A DNA stretch of 64,000 nt from Gammaproteobacteria bacterium (GTDB lineage: Bacteria; Pseudomonadota; Gammaproteobacteria; Pseudomonadales; JAUIET01), in NCBI GenBank assembly GCA_030429735.1, contig JAUIET010000012.1, positions 1 to 64,000 of the forward strand. The letters run 5' to 3'. Numbering within the stretch: position 1 is the first letter of the stretch; each line of letters opens with the position of its first letter. The notes under the pieces were generated by a model. The model was not told the DNA's origin. It did not search any database and saw only the letters and a list, made by a program, of their open reading frames with translations. A program made the translations under genes and the position numbers. Of this stretch, positions 43,561-52,399 are shown one piece after another.

Positions 43561-44313
43561 ATGCGTACACCGTTAGTGATTGGCAACTGGAAGTTGCATG
43601 GGTCTACCGCTGAGGTAGAGGCCTTAATATCCGCACTGGGCGCCAAAAGTGGTGTTGAAACGGCGGTTTGCCCTCCCTATGTGTATTTATCACAGGCGAG
43701 AGGTTTGCTGGCTGGCAGTGCTGTTGGCCTTGGCGCGCAAAACTGTGCTGCCGAGAAAAGTGGTGCGTTCACGGGAGAAGTGGCCGCTGCGATGCTGGCG
43801 GATGTGGGCTGCGAATACGTGTTGATCGGCCACTCAGAACGCAGAACGCTGTTTGCGGAAACTGACGCTCACACTGTGGCCAAAGTTGGCCAGGCACTGG
43901 ACGCCGGGCTGCAGCCTGTATTATGCGTGGGGGAAACCCTTGAAGAACGCGAGCAAGGGCATACACTTGATGTGGTGCTGGGCCAGCAAAACGCAGTACT
44001 TGATGCGTTTACCGCCGAGCAGCTTGGTCCGTTGGTATTGGCTTACGAGCCGGTCTGGGCCATAGGTACCGGACGAACCGCGTCTGCAGAGCAGGCGCAG
44101 GAAGTGCACGCAGCAATGCGTGCCAAAGTAAGTGAGTACAGTCAACATCTGGCTGATGGCGTGCGTATTTTGTACGGCGGCAGTGTGAAGCCAGGCAATG
44201 CGCAAGAATTGTTTGCGCAGCCCGATATTGACGGCGGGCTTATTGGTGGTGCTGCCTTGGTAGCAGACGATTTTATGGCAATTTGCCAGGCCGCGAACGG
44301 CGGCAGCGCGTAA
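43561..44313 (+). CDS. tpiA: Triose-phosphate isomerase
   Basis: A 250-residue TIM-barrel enzyme of glycolysis. VIGNWKLHG holds the substrate Lys, H91 is in VLIGHSERR, and the catalytic E163 is in AYEPVWAIGTG. GGSVKPGN is the phosphate loop. Followed by secG after 30 bp, as in relatives. Length normal. Confidence 0.96.
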   Translation: MRTPLVIGNWKLHGSTAEVEALISALGAKSGVETAVCPPYVYLSQARGLLAGSAVGLGAQNCAAEKSGAFTGEVAAAMLADVGCEYVLIGHSERRTLFAETDAHTVAKVGQALDAGLQPVLCVGETLEEREQGHTLDVVLGQQNAVLDAFTAEQLGPLVLAYEPVWAIGTGRTASAEQAQEVHAAMRAKVSEYSQHLADGVRILYGGSVKPGNAQELFAQPDIDGGLIGGAALVADDFMAICQAANGGSA

Positions 44314-44343
44314 TCTGATGGCGCGATTTAGAGGACATTACAC

Positions 44344-44748
44344 ATGGGTCTAGAACAAATAGTGCTGATTGTGCACGTACTGGCCGCGATTGGCATCGTG
44401 GCCTTGATTTTGATTCAGCAAGGAAAAGGTGCAGACGCCGGCGCTTCGTTTGGCAGCGGTGCCTCACAAACTGTATTTGGCAGCACCGGCAGCGGCAACT
44501 TTCTGACCAAGAGCACAGCCCTTTTGGCGACATTATTTTTCGCCACTAGCTTTGCATTGGCCATATATGCCAAAGATAAGGCCAGCGTCAACATAGATAC
44601 CGCGTTGCCCTCTGCCGAGGCCATTGAAGCACAGGCTGAACAAGCCGTAGAAAGTATTATGGACGACGAAGTACCTGTTCTGGATGCCAGCGACATACCC
44701 TCATCGCTGACCGACGATCTGCCCGCAGATTCGGATATTCCGGAGTAG
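44344..44748 (+). CDS. secG: Preprotein translocase subunit SecG
   Basis: A 134-residue inner-membrane protein. Two helices (about residues 3-22 and 55-73) flank the conserved loop LIQQGKGADAGASFGSGASQ. The C-terminal tail is longer and very acidic (about residues 80-134), typical of some marine lineages. SecG aids SecYE-mediated export. Confidence 0.93.
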   Translation: MGLEQIVLIVHVLAAIGIVALILIQQGKGADAGASFGSGASQTVFGSTGSGNFLTKSTALLATLFFATSFALAIYAKDKASVNIDTALPSAEAIEAQAEQAVESIMDDEVPVLDASDIPSSLTDDLPADSDIPE

Positions 44749-44790
44749 GGGTTAACTGGGATCCACGGTTTCAGTTAGTTTAAAAGGAAG

Positions 44791-44937
44791 AAGTCAGGAC
44801 GACTTTTTCCGTATAAAACTCTGGTACAGGATGTACCAGCATGTCTTGAGGCGTAAGCAGAAAGACATGTGAGCGCAGCGAAATGACATTTTGCGTAGCG
44901 TGAAAGGAGAAAGTCAGGACGACTTTTTCCGTATAAA
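44791..44937 (+). repeat. 27-bp direct repeat and two hairpins before tRNA-Leu
   Basis: AAGTCAGGACGACTTTTTCC followed by GTATAAA occurs at 44791-44817 and again at 44911-44937. Each copy forms a small AAGTC/GACTT hairpin followed by T's. Between the copies lie two perfect stem-loops: CTGGTAC/GTACCAG (44821-44839) and CATGTCTT/AAGACATG (44840-44869). The second copy ends three bases before the tRNA and may hold its -10 (TATAAA). It looks like a local duplication. Confidence 0.6.
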
Positions 44938-44939
44938 TA

Positions 44940-45024
44940 GCCCAAGTGGTGGAATTGGTAGACACGCTATCTTGAGGGGGTAGTGGCGAAAGCCGTGCCG
45001 GTTCAAGTCCGGCCTTGGGCACCA
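44940..45024 (+). tRNA. tRNA-Leu (anticodon GAG)
   Basis: An 85-base class II tRNA with a long variable arm. The acceptor GCCCAAG pairs with CTTGGGC, and CCA is encoded. The anticodon loop CTTGAGG gives GAG; the T loop is GTTCAAGTC. Sequence and position after secG match the gammaproteobacterial leuU gene. Confidence 0.95.
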
Positions 45025-45156
45025 TCTTAGCGCTGAGGCGCTTATCAAAAAACCCATAAAGCTCTGAAAAATAAAGGCTTTATGTGTTGAATTGCACTTA
45101 AAACTGACCCGGGATTGGAGTGAACCCCTGGGACTGGACCAGCTACCTCTCCAAAA

Positions 45157-45957
45157 TTAAGCCGCTTTTCGGGCAAGTTTCTCCTCAAAATGATTGGGTG
45201 ACACGTATCCCAGTGCTGAGTGCATGCGCTTGGCGTTGTACACATCTTCTATGAACCGAGGCAATCTGGCAACGACATCTCGATACGATTCATATCTGTC
45301 GAGATAAACCTCCTCAACTTTCAACGTTTTCATAAAGCTCTCTGCCTGTGCATTGTCGTAAGGATTCCTCGGGGAACTCATCGATCCCACCAGGCCATAA
45401 TCCTCCAATGCCTTTCGATACCGTTTATTGGCATATTGGCTCCCTCTATCCGTATGGTGTATACAGGTACCAGGCTCTGGAGATCGGCTCAGACAAGCGG
45501 CATCCAGTGCAGCGAGCGTCAGCTCAGTATCAATTCGGCGCGACAATGCATATCCGACGACCTTGCGGCTGCAGGCATCTAATAGTGCCGCCAAGTAGGC
45601 GAATCCATTGCGCATACGGATGTAGGTAATATCTCCCACCCAGACTTGATTGGGTTTAGAAGGGATTTGATTTTGATAGAGGTTTGGAAATACTGGCTCT
45701 TCATGATCACTGGCTGTCGTGGCCACGAATCGAAGCGCCTGAACTGCTGATAAGCCATTTTCTCGCATAATTCGAGCGACCCGCTTGTGGTTTACACGAA
45801 TGCCTCTAGCGGCCAATTCACGCGTCACTCTTCGATAGCCGTACCCAGGAAATTCATCCCTAATAGTTCCGATCTTTTCGACCAGATGCTCATCTGACAA
45901 GCCGTGTTGTTTGGCAGAGGAGCGATAGTAATATGTGCTTCGAGGTAGGTTGATCAC
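45157..45957 (-). CDS. IS3-family transposase OrfB (DDE integrase core)
   Basis: A 266-residue protein. An N-terminal HTH_21 region (YGYRRVTRELAARGIRVNHKR) precedes the rve core. The DDE triad is visible: Asp in VWVGDITYI, Asp in HHTDRGSQYA and Glu in NAQAESFMKTLKVE. Its ATG overlaps the orfA stop (ATGA), so it may be made by re-initiation or as a frameshifted OrfAB. Confidence 0.93.
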   Translation of the reverse strand: MINLPRSTYYYRSSAKQHGLSDEHLVEKIGTIRDEFPGYGYRRVTRELAARGIRVNHKRVARIMRENGLSAVQALRFVATTASDHEEPVFPNLYQNQIPSKPNQVWVGDITYIRMRNGFAYLAALLDACSRKVVGYALSRRIDTELTLAALDAACLSRSPEPGTCIHHTDRGSQYANKRYRKALEDYGLVGSMSSPRNPYDNAQAESFMKTLKVEEVYLDRYESYRDVVARLPRFIEDVYNAKRMHSALGYVSPNHFEEKLARKAA

Positions 45958-46313
45958 CTGGCACCCCCTTCGGATAGAACAGGCTCTGGGCCGCTCACGA
46001 TCAATAACTCGTCGTTGTCGATCTCTCCTGAACTCACCGGAGTTTTTTTAAGTAGATCAATCTCCATCGTCAGTTGGCCTACCTTGCGCTCGAGAGCTGC
46101 AATTTTGGCCTCATACTCAGTCATCAAAGACTGGGCGGCTCGATCCTGGTTAAGTTCTCCAGAATCGAATTGCGTAAGCCACAGCTGAATTAGATTCGCT
46201 GATAGTTTGTATTTCTTTTGTGCTTCCCGACGTCCCAGGATGCCGCTGCGGATATCAGCGCATAACTGCAGCTTGAAATGGGGGCTATGATGGCGGTATG
46301 GACCTCTGGACAT
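45954..46313 (-). CDS. IS3-family transposase OrfA
   Basis: A 119-residue protein. A helix-turn-helix occupies about residues 10-55 (GILGRREAQKKYKLSANLIQ) and a leucine-zipper segment about 65-90 (YEAKIAALERKVGQLTMEID). It binds the terminal repeats and helps form the transpososome with OrfB. Confidence 0.9.
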   Translation of the reverse strand: MSRGPYRHHSPHFKLQLCADIRSGILGRREAQKKYKLSANLIQLWLTQFDSGELNQDRAAQSLMTEYEAKIAALERKVGQLTMEIDLLKKTPVSSGEIDNDELLIVSGPEPVLSEGGAR

Positions 46314-46393
46314 GGGTATTCTCCTCTTCCAAGGCCCGATAAGCGTATCAATATTTGGGGCTGGAGTGGTCTAGCTTCAGGGGTTCACTCCAA

Positions 46394-46532
46394 TTTTCGA
46401 TGCAAATTAACACACGAGGCTCTGGGAAATGGCGAACACTTTCCTGTTCATGCGGCCAGCCTTATTGGTGTAGAGGCACTGGCTGACGATGGATTGTTAA
46501 TTGAAGTCTCCGTAGTGGCTGTGGTGGACTGA
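46394..46532 (+). pseudogene. RidA-family 3' fragment beside the IS
   Basis: An open frame with no start, running from the IS edge to TGA 46530. It encodes about 45 residues ending PVHAASLIGVEALADDGLLIEVSVVAVVD, similar to the C-terminal strand-helix end of RidA/YjgF proteins. The 5' part is not on the other side of the IS, so it was deleted. Confidence 0.4.
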
Positions 46533-46544
46533 TGCATGAGTTGC

Positions 46545-47228
46545 TCACACATGGGCCCAGCGACGCACCAAATTGTGGTACACGGCCGTCAATCGAGTAA
46601 GTTCATCCGGGTCAGTTGTCGCACTGCGTGTCAGTGCCTGGATTGATTGGTCTAAGTCAAACAACAAGGCACGTGCAGCGGCATCCGCAACCATGCTTTG
46701 AACCCATAGTATGGCGGCCAACCGTTCGCCACGCGTGACCGCACTTACTTGATGCAGGCTACTGGACGGGTAGACCACCATGTCTCCAGCATTGAGCTTT
46801 ACTTCTTGCGCACCAAACTGACCTTCTATAAGAAGCTCGCCGCCGTCATAGGTATCGGGTGAGGAAAGAAACACAGTAGCTGATACATCACTTCGCAATA
46901 CATCATTACTGTTGGGCATTGACATAATAGGCGCGTCTACGTGCATCCCATAGGATTCACCAATTCCATAACGATTAAAACGTGGTGGGTGAATGCGTTG
47001 GGGGATTGTGGCAGATACAAACAACGGATGATGCCCAAGCTTGCACAAAAGAATATTCGCCATATCGACGGCTGTGGCGCTTTTGTCATCAACTTGCTGG
47101 TTATTCTTAGATGCAGCGGCGAGGCCTCCTGCGGTGATCTGTCCATCAGCCCAGGGAGCAGAGGCCAAGGCCGTACGAATTTTCACAAGCTCCTCAGCAC
47201 TGAGGAAATTCTCAACCACAACAAGCAC
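46545..47228 (-). CDS. piuC: PKHD-type Fe(II)/2-oxoglutarate hydroxylase PiuC
   Basis: A 227-residue protein. The dioxygenase iron site is seen as GMHVDAPIM (H-x-D) and the distal His in SSSLHQVSAVTRG, followed by the Arg for 2-oxoglutarate. This group (PiuC/YbiX) is nearly always beside a siderophore receptor and is iron-regulated; the natural substrate is unknown. It follows the receptor gene by 27 bp and should share its Fur control. Confidence 0.93.
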   Translation of the reverse strand: MLVVVENFLSAEELVKIRTALASAPWADGQITAGGLAAASKNNQQVDDKSATAVDMANILLCKLGHHPLFVSATIPQRIHPPRFNRYGIGESYGMHVDAPIMSMPNSNDVLRSDVSATVFLSSPDTYDGGELLIEGQFGAQEVKLNAGDMVVYPSSSLHQVSAVTRGERLAAILWVQSMVADAAARALLFDLDQSIQALTRSATTDPDELTRLTAVYHNLVRRWAHV

Positions 47229-47255
47229 AGATCACCCCTTTGGCATAGCGTAGTA

Positions 47256-49586
47256 TCAAAACTCCCACGTTACTGAGCCTCGGACGCTGCGCGCTTCACC
47301 CAGATACATAAATGATCCAGACCGATAGGCAGCCGTCCAATACTCGGTATCCGCAACATTGCTAACATTCAGCCGCAGGTTAACTTTTTCAGTGGGGTAG
47401 AAGTTCATGAATAAATCTACAACCTCATACGAGGGCACAACAATACTATAATCGCCGATCGTTGCATTATAGCCGGCAGCAGTATCCGGTTGGCCACCAT
47501 ACATCTCACTTTTGTAGCTGATGGATCCACCAAAGGAGAATCGCGGTGAGGCATCGTAACGCAACTGCAGATAGAGGTGTTCATCGGCAAAGTTGCTCAA
47601 GGCCAAGCCGACATTGTCTTCAATAAATGCGTCCAGCACTTCCGACTCCATAAATGCAGCGCTGAATTGCGCACTGAGTTTATCTGTAATCGCACCGGTT
47701 AGGGAAAGTTCCACGCCTTGCACACGGTTTTTACCGGTATTCAAGGTGCCAAGAGTGGAATAGGAATCGCCAACGCTTTCCATTACATCATCCTTGGTCA
47801 TTCGAAACAGCGCCGCTGTTGCTAATAGCCGGTCATTGAAAAATTCCCACTTCGTACCCAGCTCCAGATTTTCAACATGTTCTGGGTCGGAACGATCAAC
47901 CTGGTCGGGTGTTCCGCATAAACCGCCATAGCCACAACTACCACCAACGTCAGACTCACCACCGTTAATATTGGTTGCCGTACTGTAAGTGAAGTAAACA
48001 TTACCTGAGTGGCCGAAGTTTCGCACAATGCCCATATGACCATTCCAGAAACCATCCGAGTAATTGTATGCGCTGGGCTCTGTCGCACCACGACCCACTA
48101 CTGCATTGCTGTAGTCAAAATGATCGTAGCGTGCGCCAAGAAAGACCGTCCACCGATCGTTTAGTTCAACCGTGTCCATTATGTATCCGGAAGTGGTTTT
48201 CACATTAAAGTCTGAGTCTTGGTTTGCGCGGCTTACTGTACGCCCCAATAAATTTTGTACATTGGGATCCCAGTTTCCTGCGGCATCAATCGCGCAATGA
48301 GAAGCTAGCGCACCTCCTCGCCCTTGTGCAACGCAGTTTGTCGGCGCTGTGTTTTCGGTTGCAAAAAAGCCGTTTACGACTTGTTCATCTGAATACTCTA
48401 GGCCAAACACCAACTTGTGTGCGGCATCTCCCTGATCCAGGTCCCAGAATATGTTGAGTTGGTTAACTATGTATTCCACTTCCTGCCAGCCCTGATGTGT
48501 GCTGAGTGTTGCTGTGAGAGCATTCGGAGCCAGTGGGTCGCTGGCATCGCGCGTTGAGCCACGGGCACCGGTTGTGACATACGCGTTGTCTGTCGTTCCA
48601 TATCGAATAGCATTCTGCAGGCGTACGGAATCTGATAATTCATAAGTCGCTTTAAGCGTGAACGCGTTTACTTCGGTGTCCAGAAAATCCCCGCTTTGCA
48701 AATACACGCCGATGTCTTCGACCGGCGCGCGGGTCGACTGGTCGAAGTAACTTCCCAAATCCGGTACATCGTTTGCTTCGAGGTGGTAGTAGTCGGCCAA
48801 CAAACTTAGCCGAGGGGTTGCATCAAACCGAGCAGACACCAAGCCACCGATACGTTCCTTTTCGGCAGGGGCACGATCAGCCACGTCTTCTTGTGCGTGC
48901 AAGAGGTTAGCTCGAAACGCAAAGTCCTCGCTGAGGTTTTTATTTACGTCCAGCGTCATTCGATGATGATTGTCAGTACCTGCGCCACCTTGAAGGATGG
49001 CAAAGTTCTGATTTGGATTGGCCTGTTTGGATATACTGTTTACAGCCCCTCCACTGGAACCACGCCCGGCAAAGGTTGAACTAGGCCCCTTGGTAATTTC
49101 AATTTGCTCAGTAGCGAAACTCTCTCGCGTCGTCATGCCAGGGTCGCGAACGCCGTCAACAAACACATCACTGCGAGCTTCGTGACCGCGAATTATGTAC
49201 CGGTCGCCAAATGCGTTTCCATTCTCACCGGTGCCAATTGTTACGCCGGCTTGTGCAGCCAGAATCTCTTTCAGATCTGATTTTCCTGAATCAGCGATCT
49301 GTGTCTGGGTGAGAATCGTCATAGTTTGCGGTGACGATGCCAAATCGGCCGCACGGCGTAAATCGCCTGAGCGTATCGCTTTATAGGGCGCATTCTTCTG
49401 GCCATATACTTCGATCAATTCGATGCCATTCTCTTTTTCCACCGCATTATTTTCCTCTGAGCCTGGCTGCGCGTAAGCGTTGCCAGAGCCAGCGATGCTG
49501 ATAGCCATTGCCATGGCGGCTGGTCCAAATCCGTGTTCCTTTGCGATGATGCGTCGAATGCTCGCCGGTTTTTTGTGGTTGCTCAT
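47256..49586 (-). CDS. TonB-dependent siderophore receptor (Fiu/PiuA-like)
   Basis: A 776-residue outer-membrane receptor. A signal peptide of about 40 residues ends GNAYAQ. The TonB box is IELIEVYG, the plug contains SPQTMTILTQTQIADSG and TKGPSSTFAGRGSSGGAVN, and the last strand is SVRGSVTWEF. Pairing with piuC and a Fur box suggest uptake of catecholate siderophores. First gene of the pair. Confidence 0.92.
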   Translation of the reverse strand: MSNHKKPASIRRIIAKEHGFGPAAMAMAISIAGSGNAYAQPGSEENNAVEKENGIELIEVYGQKNAPYKAIRSGDLRRAADLASSPQTMTILTQTQIADSGKSDLKEILAAQAGVTIGTGENGNAFGDRYIIRGHEARSDVFVDGVRDPGMTTRESFATEQIEITKGPSSTFAGRGSSGGAVNSISKQANPNQNFAILQGGAGTDNHHRMTLDVNKNLSEDFAFRANLLHAQEDVADRAPAEKERIGGLVSARFDATPRLSLLADYYHLEANDVPDLGSYFDQSTRAPVEDIGVYLQSGDFLDTEVNAFTLKATYELSDSVRLQNAIRYGTTDNAYVTTGARGSTRDASDPLAPNALTATLSTHQGWQEVEYIVNQLNIFWDLDQGDAAHKLVFGLEYSDEQVVNGFFATENTAPTNCVAQGRGGALASHCAIDAAGNWDPNVQNLLGRTVSRANQDSDFNVKTTSGYIMDTVELNDRWTVFLGARYDHFDYSNAVVGRGATEPSAYNYSDGFWNGHMGIVRNFGHSGNVYFTYSTATNINGGESDVGGSCGYGGLCGTPDQVDRSDPEHVENLELGTKWEFFNDRLLATAALFRMTKDDVMESVGDSYSTLGTLNTGKNRVQGVELSLTGAITDKLSAQFSAAFMESEVLDAFIEDNVGLALSNFADEHLYLQLRYDASPRFSFGGSISYKSEMYGGQPDTAAGYNATIGDYSIVVPSYEVVDLFMNFYPTEKVNLRLNVSNVADTEYWTAAYRSGSFMYLGEARSVRGSVTWEF

Positions 49587-49671
49587 AAGCTAAGTTCTCC
49601 CAATCCAGTATTGATGCGCAGCGAGGTTGCTGCCCAGTTCTGAAGTGATGGTACCTATCGTTTTTGTAAAT

Positions 49672-49694
49672 GTAAATGATAATGATTCGTATTA
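49672..49694 (-). promoter_or_regulatory. Fur box before the siderophore receptor gene
   Basis: AATGATAATGATTCGTATT lies about 90 bp upstream of the receptor start and matches the GATAATGATAATCATTATC pattern in most positions. It implies repression by iron-loaded Fur. Confidence 0.65.
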
Positions 49695-49755
49695 GCATTA
49701 AATATTGTGTCATACTTCTTGGTAGAGCGCTGGGAAGCCGAGACCGTGGCAAGAT

Positions 49756-49938
49756 ATGGACGCGCTGATATCGCGGTGCACAATGTCGCTGTTTTATGAC
49801 AAGCCTTTGCAGCTGGTGCGCGGTGAAAGCGTTTGGCTAAGGGGTAACAAAAGTAGTCGTTATCCGGATGTGTATAACAATGCACCTTGTGTGGGTCACT
49901 GCCACCCGCGCTATTTGCAGTTCCCGAAATCGCGTTAA
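49756..49938 (+). pseudogene. N-terminal fragment of a class III aminotransferase
   Basis: About 60 residues. LFYDKPLQLVRGESVWLRG followed by YPDVYNNAPCVGHCHPR closely resembles the N-terminal block of PLP-dependent class III aminotransferases (which typically read YLDVYNNVPCVGHCHP). The frame stops shortly after, so about 85-90% of the gene is missing. Remnant of an earlier insertion or deletion. Confidence 0.6.
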
Positions 49939-50123
49939 GCCTGGGATTTCGATAGCGCCATTCTGTAGCGCAGCACGCGATTGAAAAAAGTTCGGGAAGT
50001 GTTATTGTTTTTGGCGTAAGCGTTCGTGTGTGTTGGGCCGACGCTCGCGCATCTGGCCGCTGAGGTATTGCTTATAGTGCAACCCAGGGCTCCAATTACA
50101 TCAACTCAACAAGGTACAACAGC

Positions 50124-50666
50124 ATGTCGCGAAGCCTTCTCGTCAATATTCATTTGTACACCGCGGCCTTGTTTGCGCCGGTATTACTGATGATGGCCTG
50201 TTCTGGTGGTCTGTACCTGCTTGGCATAAAGGGCTCTGTCGATCAGACGACCATCGATGTTTCTGCGGGGACTACACTGAACCTTGACTCCTCGACATTA
50301 GAGCAAGACATTGCTCACTTGCTTGCGAGCGCGGGTGAATCAGATCAGTTTGAGTATATCAAGCGCAGGGGAGCCAACGTGATCACTCGTCCCACATCAC
50401 GAGAGTACTACCAGATCACTCAGACCGATACGGAACTGCGCGTGGTTCGAAATTCGCCTGATTTACAAGCTGGACTGATAGAGCTGCATAAAGGGCACGG
50501 CCCACGGGCATTCAAAACGTTTCAGAAATTTATGGCCTTGGGCTTGCTGCTGATTTTGCTTAGTGGCGTTTACTTGGGTCTGAGTTCACCAAGACTACGA
50601 ATGCCGACATTTCTTACTAGCGCTGTCGGCCTCGTCCTCTTCTTGCTACTTGGCTTCATCGTTTAG
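50124..50666 (+). CDS. PepSY-associated membrane protein
   Basis: A 180-residue protein with an N-terminal helix (about residues 12-33), a periplasmic domain and two C-terminal helices (about 138-152, 160-178). The HKGHGPRAFKTFQKFMALGL block, with His before the helix, is typical of PepSY_TM-type proteins. Some relatives reduce ferric siderophores, which would fit the nearby receptor, but this small form may act otherwise. Confidence 0.7.
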   Translation: MSRSLLVNIHLYTAALFAPVLLMMACSGGLYLLGIKGSVDQTTIDVSAGTTLNLDSSTLEQDIAHLLASAGESDQFEYIKRRGANVITRPTSREYYQITQTDTELRVVRNSPDLQAGLIELHKGHGPRAFKTFQKFMALGLLLILLSGVYLGLSSPRLRMPTFLTSAVGLVLFLLLGFIV

Positions 50667-51127
50667 CAATTAGCTGCGGAATTCTAAAATGGTATGCGTC
50701 TAACACCGGACCAGAAAGCCCCGGATAACAGTGACTAAAGAATTAAGTTAGGTAGATTTTGTACCGATTCTGGAGTGAAGCGGCCTGCCTTCTTGTTTGA
50801 GCCATACTCACTTAGCTAGAACGAGCACTATTCGGATAACATATGATTCGCTTTAAAGGGCGCCACTATCAACAACATATGGTTTTACAACGTGTCTGAT
50901 GGTATGTGGCTTACTCATTGAGCTACCGCGTTTTTTAGATGTTCCGACTAAAATGGAGGCCAAAATTCAGATAGGCCGCCAGACATTTTGGTGCTCTATT
51001 AAGGAGACTATGTCCTTTTGAGCTGGAAAACCCGTAGTGCCCCATCGTGGAGGGTATTGGCTGTTGGCTATTGTGGGGCGGCACACCTATACCGAATTAG
51101 CGATCTTGAGGGTCATGAGGGTCACAG
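50667..51127. other. Gene-poor stretch with IS remnants
   Basis: No intact gene is seen. It contains an IS6-type transposase start with stops (50843-50937) and otherwise unassigned sequence up to the left end of the RAYT element at 51128. Confidence 0.5.
50843..50937 (+). pseudogene. IS6-family transposase remnant
   Basis: The frame opens MIRFKGRHYQQHMVLQRV, hits TGA at 50897, and continues WYVAYSLSYR before another stop. These blocks match the conserved start of IS6-family transposases (MIRFKGRHF...; WYLAYPLSYR). Only about 30 codons survive. Confidence 0.6.
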
Positions 51128-52043
51128 GGTCAGGTCTTTGATTTATGGCCACAATCATATAGAATGTGCAGAAAGTAAACAAAGAAGTTAACACAATGGC
51201 ACGCCCCCTGCGCCTGGAATTCGCTGGCGCGCTTTATCATGTCACGTCTCGCGGTGATCGCCGTGAGGCAATCTATGAATCCGCAGACGACTTTGAACAC
51301 TTTCTACAGCTATTGGACAGTGTGTGTGAGCAGCACAACTGGCTGTGTCATGCGTATTGCCTGATGAACAACCATTACCACTTACTGATAGAAACACCGG
51401 ATGGCAATTTATCCAAGGGTATGCGGCAGTTGAATGGCGTGTACACTCAGTTGTTCAACAAACATCACAACCGGGTGGGCCACGTTTTTCAGGGGCGGTA
51501 CAAAGCCATTCTGGTGGATAAGAACGAGTACTTACTCGAGCTGGCGCGGTATATTGTGCTCAACCCTGTTCGCGCTGGCATGGTGCGGGCAGCGAAGGAC
51601 TGGCCGTGGAGCAGCTATCGGGCTACGGCAGGCAGCGCCGCTGCCCGCATTTGTTTACACTGTGATTGGATACTGGCGGCCTTTGGCAAGCGCAAATCGA
51701 AGGCGGTTGAAAACTACCGGCGTTTTGTGGCCGCAGGGAAAGGCCAGCCCTCGCCATGGGCGATGCTTCGCAATCAGGTGTATTTGGGCGGGGAAGAGTT
51801 TGTAGAAAAAGTGCAGCTGCTTATTGATGATGATAAAGACCTAAGTGAAATACCGTCATCCCAGCGGCGGCCAATGCCTAAACCGATTGAGCATTACGAG
51901 AACACCAGTCAACATAGGAACGAAGCCATAGTAGCGGCCTACGCCAGTGGCGGGTACACGCTGAAGCAGATAGGTGAGCACTACGGTCTGCACTATTCGA
52001 CGGTGAGTGGGATTATCAAGCATCATAAATCAAAGACCTGACC
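51128..52043 (+). mobile_element. RAYT element with 20-bp perfect inverted ends
   Basis: GGTCAGGTCTTTGATTTATG (51128-51147) and its exact inverse (52024-52043) bracket a REP-associated tyrosine transposase gene. The right repeat overlaps the last codons and stop of the gene. Element of about 916 bp. Confidence 0.8.
51196..52041 (+). CDS. REP-associated tyrosine transposase (RAYT)
   Basis: A 281-residue Y1-transposase-family protein. The HUH motif is LMNNHYHLLIETPDG, and the catalytic Tyr is probably in MRQLNGVYTQLFN. The C-terminal extension ends with an HTH-like segment (TLKQIGEHYGLHYSTVSGII), usual in this group. Start at ATG 51196 (MARPLRLEFAGALYHV) matches the family. RAYTs act on REP-type hairpins. 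Confidence 0.92.
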   Translation: MARPLRLEFAGALYHVTSRGDRREAIYESADDFEHFLQLLDSVCEQHNWLCHAYCLMNNHYHLLIETPDGNLSKGMRQLNGVYTQLFNKHHNRVGHVFQGRYKAILVDKNEYLLELARYIVLNPVRAGMVRAAKDWPWSSYRATAGSAAARICLHCDWILAAFGKRKSKAVENYRRFVAAGKGQPSPWAMLRNQVYLGGEEFVEKVQLLIDDDKDLSEIPSSQRRPMPKPIEHYENTSQHRNEAIVAAYASGGYTLKQIGEHYGLHYSTVSGIIKHHKSKT

Positions 52044-52115
52044 TTTTGCCCCCTTGGATTCTTTAGAACCCGGTAAATTATATGGTTAAGCTTACGCATA
52101 GAAAGTTTGGTGCTT

Positions 52116-52139
52116 TGGTGCTATAATGTATAGGCACCA
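52116..52139 (+). promoter_or_regulatory. Promoter -10 and operator palindrome of the RHH-PIN genes
   Basis: TATAAT at 52122-52127 lies inside a near-perfect inverted repeat, TGGTGC-TATA / TATA-GGCACCA. A further TTTGGTGC half-site lies just left. A clear -35 is not seen. It fits autorepression by the RHH antitoxin. Confidence 0.55.
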
Positions 52140-52156
52140 TCTAGAAGCATTCCACG

Positions 52157-52399
52157 ATGAGCAGACTGACCATTACGCTGGATGATGAACTTCATCAAGC
52201 ACTAAAGGAAACCGCCGCACGCCAGCATCGATCTATAGGGTCGATTATTGAAGAAAGCCTGGTATTGCGTGGAATTCGTAAGTTTGAAAGCGCTCACAGC
52301 ATTGTCGCCCGGGTTCGATCTCAATCCGCCCTTGATGCTGAAAAGGCGCAGAAGCTCGCCGTTGCCGAAACTCGACGGGAACGTAAGCGTAAACTCTGA
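52157..52399 (+). CDS. Ribbon-helix-helix antitoxin
   Basis: An 80-residue protein. LTITLDDELHQALKETAARQ is the RHH strand and first helix; IGSIIEESLVLRGI follows. The C-terminus is basic and helical, probably wrapping the toxin. Its stop overlaps the next ATG by one base, so the pair is coupled. It likely binds the palindrome upstream. Confidence 0.82.
   Translation: MSRLTITLDDELHQALKETAARQHRSIGSIIEESLVLRGIRKFESAHSIVARVRSQSALDAEKAQKLAVAETRRERKRKL

Larger units (their letters stand above)
45114..46394 (-). mobile_element. IS3-family insertion sequence, complete
   Basis: About 1.28 kb. The ends read TTGGAGTGAACCCCTG at 45115 and, inverted, CAGGGGTTCACTCCAA ending at 46393, 16 perfect bases followed by partly matching sequence. 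It carries the overlapping orfA and orfB on the minus strand, both intact, so the element may be active. No target duplication is obvious beside the ends. Confidence 0.88.

Noticed and set aside
44780-45025. Minus-strand frame across the tRNA-Leu repeat
   Set aside because: It is open only because the 27-bp block is duplicated, and it runs through the tRNA.
45114-46394. Target-site duplication of the IS3 element
   Set aside because: The bases directly outside the inverted repeats (GAT / ATT) do not match.
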